From: Novosphingobium sp.
GTDB taxonomy: Bacteria; Pseudomonadota; Alphaproteobacteria; Sphingomonadales; Sphingomonadaceae
Assembly (NCBI GenBank): GCA_020848655.1
Contig: JADLHU010000082.1
Span: forward strand, 1-61,268
Direction of reading: 5' to 3'
DNA: 61,268 nt
The position numbers and the translations under genes are program-made. The notes below the pieces were generated by a model. The model saw only the letters and a program-made list of their open reading frames with translations, made no database searches and was not told where the DNA came from. Positions 54,885 through 61,268 of this stretch are shown here, in pieces (within the stretch, counting starts at the first letter, position 1; each line of letters starts with the position of its first letter).

Positions 54885-55673
54885 GGAACGCCACCAATCG
54901 CGGCGCTGAGCCGCAGCCTCGCGCTGCTCGAAGCGGTGCTGACCGATCGCGACGGGCGCAGCGTGCCGGCGATCGCGCAAGACCTTGGCCTGCCGCGCGC
55001 CACAGCACATCGCCAGATCGCCACGCTGGTGGCACAAGGATTCCTGACCCGCGTGCCGGGAGGGCGCATCGGCCCCGGCCCGCGGCTGCTGGCGCTGATG
55101 CAGCAGATCGACGCAAAACAGGTGGTCGTGGCGGCAGCGGCCCCCTTGCTGCATGGGTTGGCCGGCCAACTGCGCTGCCTTGTCCAGCTTGGCACCCTGG
55201 AAAATGAAATGGTCACGTACCGGATCAAGACCGGGCGCGGCGCCGGGGATTTCTTCACCAAAGTGGGCATGCAACTGGAAGCCTATTGCACCGGCATCGG
55301 CAAAGTCCTGCTGGCCCACCTGCAAGACAAGGACCGCGAAGCCTATCTGGCCACCGGGCCGTTTCCGGCGTTGACGCCCCGGACCATCACCGATCCCGGC
55401 CTGCTGCGGCACGAACTGGCCGGCATCGCGCAACAGGGGTTCGCCCGCGACACCGAGGAAATCGCCGAAGGGCTGGTGTGCCTGGCGGTTCCGATCTTCG
55501 GCTATGACGGCAGCGTCGTGGCCGCAATTTCGGCGTCGCGCACCGTGGCCGCCGCCAATCGCCAGCCCGAGGCGATGGTGCTGGATGCCCTTCGGTTGAC
55601 GGCGAGCCAGATCCAAGCCCGGATCGCGCAAGGGGATGCCCCACCCCTTGCCGGCGGCGCGGCGGCTTCGTGA
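54876..55673 (+). CDS. IclR-family transcriptional regulator
   Basis: This 265-residue regulator has an N-terminal winged helix-turn-helix (about 8-65: LSRSLALLEAVLTD, then VPAIAQDLGLPRATAHRQIA) and the C-terminal IclR effector domain (YCTGIGKVLLAHL and GLVCLAVPIFGYDG). It is divergent from the hydratase operon, which it most likely controls in response to a pathway intermediate. I chose ATG 54876; the upstream in-frame ATGs would read through the hydratase control region. The proposed operator overlaps its start, implying autoregulation. Confidence 0.9.
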   Translation: MRQGTPPIAALSRSLALLEAVLTDRDGRSVPAIAQDLGLPRATAHRQIATLVAQGFLTRVPGGRIGPGPRLLALMQQIDAKQVVVAAAAPLLHGLAGQLRCLVQLGTLENEMVTYRIKTGRGAGDFFTKVGMQLEAYCTGIGKVLLAHLQDKDREAYLATGPFPALTPRTITDPGLLRHELAGIAQQGFARDTEEIAEGLVCLAVPIFGYDGSVVAAISASRTVAAANRQPEAMVLDALRLTASQIQARIAQGDAPPLAGGAAAS

Positions 55674-55780
55674 TGTCAGGGCCGCGTTCTCGATGAAATA
55701 GACCACGGCGCTGCCGCTGGGATGATCGCGCCACGCGCACCCATCATCTGAGCGCGCATGCCCGGCATCCCGGCTTCAGA

Positions 55781-56218
55781 TCACTGCGGCGTCAGGCTCG
55801 CCGGCCCGAAGGCGTGCGGCAGCAGGGCGGACAGGCGCAGTTCGAGCACCCCATCGCCCCCCGCGCACCAGATCACCGGATCGGTGCCGCCCAGTTGCGC
55901 CAGTTCGTTCAGCACCTGCCGGCACCGCCCGCACGGCGTAACGGGAGCGCCCTGCCCCACGGCATCCACGGCCCCGCCGATCACCGCCACCGCCACCAGC
56001 CCGCCGCGACGGCCATCGTTCAGCGCGCGCGCGGCGGCAACCGTTTCGGCGCATAGCGACAAGCCGTAGCTGGCGTTTTCCACGTTGCTGCCGGTCAGCA
56101 CCGTGCCATCGGCAAAGGCCAGCGCCGCGCCCACATGGAAGCGCGAATAGGGCGCATAGGCGCCCCCGGCAGCGGCGCGCGCGGCGGCGACAAGGCTGTC
56201 GCGATCGGGAACGCTCAT
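55781..56218 (-). CDS. cdd: cytidine deaminase
   Basis: This 145-residue enzyme deaminates cytidine and deoxycytidine. The zinc site is complete: Cys56-Ala-Glu58 in LSLCAETVA and Cys96/Cys99 in TPCGRCRQ; FHVGAALAF is the substrate loop. Its length fits the small tetrameric class. The start overlaps the GH25 gene stop by four bases. Confidence 0.93.
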   Translation of the reverse strand: MSVPDRDSLVAAARAAAGGAYAPYSRFHVGAALAFADGTVLTGSNVENASYGLSLCAETVAAARALNDGRRGGLVAVAVIGGAVDAVGQGAPVTPCGRCRQVLNELAQLGGTDPVIWCAGGDGVLELRLSALLPHAFGPASLTPQ

Positions 56219-56913
56219 GGCTGCACCACCACCCAGTGCAGCGGCGCTTCGCTGGCTTCGTTGGCAAGCGAGGCGTTCGCGGTCCACAGCGTCCACGGAC
56301 GGCCGGCATAGTCGGGCACGAAGCGATTGCGCACCAGCCACAAGTTGCGATCGAGCGCGTTGGCGATGCGGTAGCGGCTTTGGAACCGGGACGAGATCTT
56401 GAGTATCGCGGGCTTGCCGGTGTGCGTTTCCACCTGGTTGAGGAAGGTCATCAGTTCGCTTTCGATCGCCGCGTCGCCGACTTTCATGGGGCAATCGTCG
56501 CCCAGCCGGTCAAGCTCCACCGCCGGGGGCAGCAGCGCCGCATCGCGCGGCACCACGGTGACGAAATTCGCCGACTGGCGGTCGGCCGGCTGGCAGGGAT
56601 CATAGCGATGCACCGCCCCCACCTGAAGCCCGGCGGCGCGCGCCGCTTCCAAATTGCGCACGAACGCCGGATCGCGCGCAAAGGCGCTGGCGCTGGCATC
56701 GATATAGGCGAAATCGGCGCCGATCGCCTTCACGGCGCGCCAGTCGATCTCGCCATCGTCGGCGGCGGCTTCCACGCCCTGCACCGGATAGACGGCGCGA
56801 TCCGGCCGCCAGTGGTGCAAATGCCACCAGCCATAGACGCCGCCCACCAGGGCGATCAGAAACGCCGCCCCCAGCAGGCGCAGCCGTGTGCGGCCGCCTT
56901 GCCTCCTCGCCAT
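56215..56913 (-). CDS. GH25-family lysozyme-like protein
   Basis: This 232-residue protein starts with basic residues and one hydrophobic helix (LLGAAFLIALVGGVYGWW), so it is anchored in the inner membrane or exported. The rest resembles the glycoside hydrolase 25 fold (GEIDWRAVKAIGADFAYIDAS, then LPPAVELD). The usual catalytic DxE reads ELD and the N-terminal GIDVS becomes VQGVEAA, so activity may be altered. It is co-transcribed with cdd. Peptidoglycan or a related glycan is the probable target. Confidence 0.72.
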   Translation of the reverse strand: MARRQGGRTRLRLLGAAFLIALVGGVYGWWHLHHWRPDRAVYPVQGVEAAADDGEIDWRAVKAIGADFAYIDASASAFARDPAFVRNLEAARAAGLQVGAVHRYDPCQPADRQSANFVTVVPRDAALLPPAVELDRLGDDCPMKVGDAAIESELMTFLNQVETHTGKPAILKISSRFQSRYRIANALDRNLWLVRNRFVPDYAGRPWTLWTANASLANEASEAPLHWVVVQP

Positions 56914-56952
56914 GATTCGTATCGTTTCCCGAAATTGCCCCTGAGGGCGTCC

Positions 56953-57435
56953 CTACCCCCTGATATGCAGCACGCAGATCAGGGTAAAGAGGCGGCGAGC
57001 CGTGGCGAAATCGGTTTCCACCTTGCCGTCCAGTCTTTCCAGCAGCATTTCCGCCGCTTCGTTGTGTACGCCGCGCCGCGCCATGTCGATCGTTTCGATC
57101 TCTGTGGCGGTGGCCTTGCGAATCGCCTGGTAGTAGCTTTCGCAGATCGCGAAATATTCGCGGATCGACCGGCGGAAGCGGCCCAGCCCCAGCACCAGCG
57201 TTTCCAGCGGCCCACCCGCTTCGTCGGCGATGTCCAGCACCAGCCGCCCGTCGTTGACCGAAAGGCGCAGGCGATACGGCCCTTCGTGGCCGCCGGCGAA
57301 AGAGCGCACCGGGCGGAACAGGTTGTCCTCGATCAGATCGAAGATCGCGATGCGCCGTTCCTGCTCGATATCGGCGTTGCGCCACAGGATCGTCGTCTCG
57401 TCCAGATCGATATCGATGATGCGCGGGTTCGCCAT
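56953..57435 (-). CDS. UPF0262 family protein
   Basis: This 160-residue alphaproteobacterial protein has the UPF0262 signatures RIIDIDLDE, AIFDLIEDN and the FRRSIREYFAICESYYQAIR helix. Its function is unknown. It precedes the GH25 gene by 39 bases on the same strand. A TGCTGCAT/ATGCAGCA hairpin (57443-57464) lies just ahead of the start and may affect translation. ATG 57435 is preferred over an in-frame start 10 codons upstream that falls in the hairpin. Confidence 0.88.
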   Translation of the reverse strand: MANPRIIDIDLDETTILWRNADIEQERRIAIFDLIEDNLFRPVRSFAGGHEGPYRLRLSVNDGRLVLDIADEAGGPLETLVLGLGRFRRSIREYFAICESYYQAIRKATATEIETIDMARRGVHNEAAEMLLERLDGKVETDFATARRLFTLICVLHIRG

Positions 57436-57574
57436 GATTGCCTGCTGCATTCGCAAATGCAGCACGAGCGGGCAACCCGTGATTTCCCGGTGGGGTTTTA
57501 CACAGGGCTGTCAACGATGCCGCACGCGCCGCCCACTTGCCGGGACTCCCCTGAAAGCGCATCTAACGCCGCTT

Positions 57575-59092
57575 ATGGCCGACACAGACCTCCTGACCCG
57601 CACCACAACCCCCGAACCCCGCATGCTGCCGTCGAATCTGGAGGCGGAGGCCGCGTTTCTGGGCGCGGTCCTGATCGACAACCGGGTGATCGAGGAACTT
57701 CCGGTCAACCTCACGCCGGCCCATTTCTTCGAACCGATCCACGGCCGCATCTACGAACGCATCCTCCAGTTGCTGGATCGCAAGGCCGTGGTCACCCCGG
57801 TCACGCTGCGGCCCTATTTCGAATCGGACGAAGCGCTGAAGGAACTGGGCGGGGTCGCCTATTTGGCGCGGCTGACCGCCGACGGGCAGGGCCTGCTCGC
57901 CCCGCGCGAACTGGCCGAGCAGATCTATGAGCTGGCGCTGCTGCGCGAACTCGTCGCCGTGGGGCGCAACCTGGTCGAAAACGCGATGGATACGTCCGAA
58001 TCGGTCGCGCCGCTCGAACAGATCGAACGCGCCGAAGCCGCGCTCTATAACGTGGCCGAAGGCGCCGGATCGCAAAGCGAGGCGCAAGGGTTCTCCACCG
58101 CCACGCGCACCGCCATCGCCGCCATCGAAAAGGCGCTCAATTCCGGCGGCCACATCTCGGGCAAGACCACGGGCCTGACCTCGGTGAACGAGAAGATCGG
58201 CGGCCTGCACGATTCCGACCTTATCATCCTGGCCGGCCGGCCGGGCATGGGCAAGACCTCGCTGGTCACCAACATCGCCTTCAACGCCGCCGACCGCATC
58301 CGCCGCGACCGGCTGGACGGCATCCCCGATGAAAAGTCCGTGGGCGCGGCCTGCGCGTTCTTCAGCCTGGAAATGAGCGCGGACCAGTTGGCCACGCGTA
58401 TCCTGGCCGAACAGTCGGGCATCAGTTCCGAAGCCTTGCGCATGGGCAAGATCAGCCGCGACGATTTCCAGAAGCTGTCGTTCGCCAGCCAGACGCTGGC
58501 CGACCTGCCGCTCTACATCGACGATACACCCGCGCTGACCATCGCCGCGCTGCGCGCCCGCGCGCGCCGGCTGAAGCGCCGGCACAACATCGGCCTGATC
58601 GTGGTCGATTACCTCCAGTTGCTCCAGGGCACGGGCCGCGCCGGGGACAACCGCGTCAACGAAATCTCCGAAATCAGCCGTGGCCTGAAGACGCTGGCCA
58701 AGGAACTGTCGCTGCCGGTGATCGCGCTGTCGCAGCTCAGCCGCGCGGTGGAACAGCGCGAGGACAAGCGCCCGCAACTGTCCGACCTTCGCGAATCCGG
58801 CTCGATCGAGCAGGACGCGGACATGGTCTGGTTCGTCTACCGCGAGGATTATTACGTCGCCGCCAAGGAACCCAAGCAGCCCACCGAAGGCGACGACGCC
58901 AAGACCCACGAGGCCCACGCCACCTGGCAGCAGGAAATGGAGCGAGTCTATGGCCTGGCCGAACTGATCGTCGCCAAGCAGCGCCACGGCGCCACCGGCA
59001 AGGTACGCATGCGCTTCGAAGCGCGCATCACCCGCTTCTCCGACCTGGCCAGCGACGACTTGCGCGCCAACAGCTACGACGACGGGGATTGA
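57575..59092 (+). CDS. dnaB: replicative DNA helicase DnaB
   Basis: This 505-residue helicase unwinds DNA at the replication fork. The N-terminal helical domain (LPSNLEAEAAFLGAVLIDN) is followed by the RecA-like domain with Walker A GRPGMGKTS (about 218-226), the Walker B stretch LIVVDYLQLL and DLRESGSIEQDADMV. A 21-residue-class insertion near the C-terminus (KQPTEGDDAKTHEAH) is common in alphaproteobacteria. Its TGA lies in a recent 14-base tandem duplication. Confidence 0.95.
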   Translation: MADTDLLTRTTTPEPRMLPSNLEAEAAFLGAVLIDNRVIEELPVNLTPAHFFEPIHGRIYERILQLLDRKAVVTPVTLRPYFESDEALKELGGVAYLARLTADGQGLLAPRELAEQIYELALLRELVAVGRNLVENAMDTSESVAPLEQIERAEAALYNVAEGAGSQSEAQGFSTATRTAIAAIEKALNSGGHISGKTTGLTSVNEKIGGLHDSDLIILAGRPGMGKTSLVTNIAFNAADRIRRDRLDGIPDEKSVGAACAFFSLEMSADQLATRILAEQSGISSEALRMGKISRDDFQKLSFASQTLADLPLYIDDTPALTIAALRARARRLKRRHNIGLIVVDYLQLLQGTGRAGDNRVNEISEISRGLKTLAKELSLPVIALSQLSRAVEQREDKRPQLSDLRESGSIEQDADMVWFVYREDYYVAAKEPKQPTEGDDAKTHEAHATWQQEMERVYGLAELIVAKQRHGATGKVRMRFEARITRFSDLASDDLRANSYDDGD

Positions 59093-59114
59093 GCGGGGGG
59101 GATTGAGCGGGGGG
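59087..59114. repeat. 14-base perfect tandem duplication at the dnaB stop codon
   Basis: GATTGAGCGGGGGG occurs twice in immediate tandem (59087-59100 and 59101-59114). The first copy holds the dnaB stop codon, so the second only lengthens the trailer. The G-run makes slippage a likely origin. Confidence 0.9.
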
Positions 59115-59123
59115 GTTAGACAA

Positions 59124-60287
59124 CTACCTCACCGTTTCCCGGAACGCCGCCAGCCGCGCCACCGCCTCGTCCAGCACATCGTCGGCCTTGGTAAAGCAGA
59201 ACCGCACGATGTGGCGCGGGCCTTCGCCTTCGAACAGCGCCGAAACCGGGATCGAGGCAACGCCCGCCTCGCGGATCGCGCGTTCGCTGAAAGTGCGATC
59301 GGGCAGGTCGATGCCCGAGGCCGCCAGATCGACGCACAGGAACCACGTCGCCGCGTTGGGCAGCACGGTATAGCCGGCCGCCGCAAGCCCGGCGCGCAGC
59401 CGCTCGCGCGAGGAGGCCCAGGCGGCGTTGCGCGCGGCGAACCAGGCGTCTGGTAAGGCCAGCCCTTCCGCCCCCGCCCATTGCAGCGCCGGCGCGGTGG
59501 TGAACGTCAGGAACTGATGCGCGCGGGCCACCCCCGTCAGCAGCGCCGGCGCGGCGCAAAGCCAGCCGATCTTCCACCCGGTCAGCCCGAAGATCTTGCC
59601 CGCCGACCCGATCTTGACCGCACGCTCCGCCATGCCGGGCAGATCGAGCAGCGAACGATGGCCGATGCCATCGAAGCGCACGTCCTCCCACACTTCATCG
59701 CAGATCACGCGCAGATCGTGCCGGCGGCAGGCATCCGCGATCATCGCCAGTTCCGGCGCGCTCGCCACCGTGCCCGCCGGGTTGAGCGGATCGTTGAACA
59801 TCAGCAGCGTGGTGCGCGCCGTTATCGCCGCTTCAAGGTCTTCCGCACGATAGGTCCAGCCGGGCGGGCTGAGCGGCACCGAAACCGGCACCCCGCCGGC
59901 GCGGCGCACCATCGGCGCATAGGCATCGTAGGCCGGCTGGAACAGGATCACTTCGTCGCCCGGCTGGACCAGCGCCAGCACGGCGGCGGCGATCGCCTCG
60001 GTCGCGCCGGAGGTGACCAGCACGTGTTCGGGCACGATCTGCAGGCCCTGCCGCCGCGCATAGAACGCCGCGATCGCCGCGCGCAGGTCGGGCAGCCCGC
60101 CCGAGGGCGGATACTGGTTCGATCGTTCGGCCAGCGCCCGCGCCGCCGCCGCGATCAGTTCGGGCGGCCCTTGCGAATCGGGAAAACCCTGCCCCAGGTT
60201 GATCGCGCCCAGCGCGCGGGCCAGCCCGGACATTTCGTCGAACACCGTTGCCGTCATCGCGGCGTAAACTGGATGGATGTGTCCCAT
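59124..60287 (-). CDS. class I/II aminotransferase
   Basis: This 387-residue fold-type I PLP enzyme has the Schiff-base Lys231 in [20 protein letters not shown] for the cofactor and [13 protein letters not shown] in the N-terminal loop. It groups with the methionine/kynurenine aminotransferase-like (YbdL/KAT) branch. I placed the start at 60287 ([11 protein letters not shown]), with no strong ribosome site; the open frame extends 32 codons further. It converges on dnaB and is divergent from ftsH. The amino-acid substrate is not resolved. Confidence 0.85.
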   Translation of the reverse strand: MGHIHPVYAAMTATVFDEMSGLARALGAINLGQGFPDSQGPPELIAAAARALAERSNQYPPSGGLPDLRAAIAAFYARRQGLQIVPEHVLVTSGATEAIAAAVLALVQPGDEVILFQPAYDAYAPMVRRAGGVPVSVPLSPPGWTYRAEDLEAAITARTTLLMFNDPLNPAGTVASAPELAMIADACRRHDLRVICDEVWEDVRFDGIGHRSLLDLPGMAERAVKIGSAGKIFGLTGWKIGWLCAAPALLTGVARAHQFLTFTTAPALQWAGAEGLALPDAWFAARNAAWASSRERLRAGLAAAGYTVLPNAATWFLCVDLAASGIDLPDRTFSERAIREAGVASIPVSALFEGEGPRHIVRFCFTKADDVLDEAVARLAAFRETVR

Positions 60288-60454
60288 GGGCCTGTTCAGA
60301 CCAGATTTCAGGCCAGCGCGAAAGGGGTTCCACCCGCCCTTGCGACGCCGCGCCGCCGCCCGGCATTCGCAAGCGTTGGCCATCGGCAGCCCTGCTAACT
60401 TGCGATTCAGCGGTTCGCGCCTACATTGGCCTGCGAAAGGACTTCGCGCGCATC

Positions 60455-61268
60455 ATGAACGAAGAACAGCCAAACGGTAATCCCTGGGTCAAGAGCCTCC
60501 TGGTCTGGGGCGGCATCTTCCTCGCCCTGCTGATGGTGGTGTCGATGTTCAGCGCCCGCAGCGAGGTCGGCACGTCCGTGCGCTATTCCGATTTCCGCAC
60601 GAAAGTGGCGGAAGGCAGCGTTTCCGAAGTCCAGATCGGGCAGGAGCGCATCGTCGGCAAGTACAAGAACGGCGACAGTTTCACCACGATCCCGATCCCC
60701 AACGATACCACGCTGCCGCAACTGCTGCAGGACAATGGCGTGAAATATGCCGGCAAGGCGGCCGACGAGCCGAACCTGCTGATCTACATCCTGGTCCAGG
60801 CGCTGCCGTTCATGCTGATCCTGGGCGTGGCGTTCTTCGCGCTGCGCCAGGTGCAGAAGGGCGGCGGATCGGGCGCGATGGGCTTTGGCAAGTCCAAGGC
60901 CAAGCTGCTGACCGAACGCCAGGGCCGCGTGACGTTCGACGACGTGGCCGGCATCGACGAAGCGCGCGAGGAACTGGAGGAAATCGTCGAGTTCCTGCGC
61001 GATCCGGGCCGGTTTTCCAAGTTGGGCGGCCAGATCCCCAAGGGCGCGCTGCTGGTCGGTTCGCCCGGCACCGGCAAGACGCTGCTGGCCCGCGCCATCG
61101 CGGGTGAAGCGGGCGTGCCGTTCTTCACCATTTCGGGGTCGGACTTCGTGGAAATGTTCGTCGGCGTCGGCGCTGCCCGTGTGCGCGATCTGTTCATTCA
61201 GGGCAAAAAGAACGCCCCGTGTCTCATCTTTATCGATGAAATTGACGCCGTCGGGCGCCAGCGCGGCG
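60455..61268 (+). CDS. ftsH: ATP-dependent zinc metalloprotease FtsH, N-terminal part
   Basis: The frame opens at ATG 60455 ([16 protein letters not shown]) and runs off the right edge, so only about 271 residues are present. Two membrane helices (about 14-32 and 108-128) flank a periplasmic domain; the AAA+ module follows with Walker [10 protein letters not shown] near residue 201, Walker [12 protein letters not shown], and [15 protein letters not shown]. The zinc protease domain lies outside the window. FtsH degrades misfolded membrane proteins and regulators. An AAAGGA is about 14 bases upstream. Confidence 0.95.
   Translation, partial: MNEEQPNGNPWVKSLLVWGGIFLALLMVVSMFSARSEVGTSVRYSDFRTKVAEGSVSEVQIGQERIVGKYKNGDSFTTIPIPNDTTLPQLLQDNGVKYAGKAADEPNLLIYILVQALPFMLILGVAFFALRQVQKGGGSGAMGFGKSKAKLLTERQGRVTFDDVAGIDEAREELEEIVEFLRDPGRFSKLGGQIPKGALLVGSPGTGKTLLARAIAGEAGVPFFTISGSDFVEMFVGVGAARVRDLFIQGKKNAPCLIFIDEIDAVGRQRG

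Overview
The window comes from a GC-rich alphaproteobacterium, most likely a sphingomonad such as Novosphingobium or Sphingobium. Several things point there: a CckA-type hybrid kinase, a UPF0262 protein, a recA promoter carrying the alphaproteobacterial GTTC-N7-GTTC SOS box, TonB-dependent receptors of the sphingomonad catabolic type, and a lower meta-cleavage module under an IclR regulator. Species assignment is inference. No tRNA, rRNA, CRISPR array or intact insertion sequence was found.

Layout. Positions 1-8716 are core genes: the 3' part of icd, a KefB-type antiporter, alaS, a diacylglycerol-kinase-family lipid kinase and a divergent EF-G-like GTPase. Positions 8778-36079 form an accessory block lying between alaS and recA, two genes that are often neighbours in alphaproteobacteria. 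It holds (a) a TonB receptor divergent from an isochorismatase-fold cysteine hydrolase; (b) five NTF2/SnoaL-like paralogues interleaved with two AraC regulators, a second TonB receptor and a MarR regulator; (c) an eight-gene minus-strand operon in which every junction overlaps: PLP lyase, HyuA, HyuB, sarcosine-oxidase-like flavoenzyme, Rieske oxygenase, SDR, GGT-family hydrolase and secreted lipase; (d) a divergent LysR regulator, an MFS transporter, a LuxR-type regulator and a phytanoyl-CoA dioxygenase-like enzyme. Positions 36292-51036 return to core genes: recA, cckA, DUF2062, smpB, dapA, a soluble lytic transglycosylase, greB, a small secreted protein, rlmN, a glycine-zipper protein, an SDR, cfa and argG. 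After a 985-base stretch with no credible protein gene but a strong intrinsic terminator come the 2-oxopent-4-enoate degradation operon with its IclR regulator, then cdd, a GH25 protein, UPF0262, dnaB, an aminotransferase and the 5' part of ftsH.

How the genes may work together. The most interesting signal is the accessory block. An identical 12-base quasi-palindrome lies upstream of both the cysteine hydrolase (11428-11439) and the eight-gene operon (31843-31854), about 20 kb apart. HyuA/HyuB-type hydrolase, an isochorismatase-fold amidohydrolase and a covalent-flavin sarcosine-oxidase-like enzyme are the three enzyme classes of bacterial N-methylhydantoin breakdown. I therefore propose, as inference, a regulon importing and dismantling a cyclic N-acyl or N-methyl nitrogen compound that also needs a Rieske monooxygenase. 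The five NTF2-like paralogues fall into two sequence subgroups and several predicted locations (lipoprotein, Sec-exported, cytoplasmic). They share an ATTCAAA-type promoter motif and look like a second, previously unnamed system.
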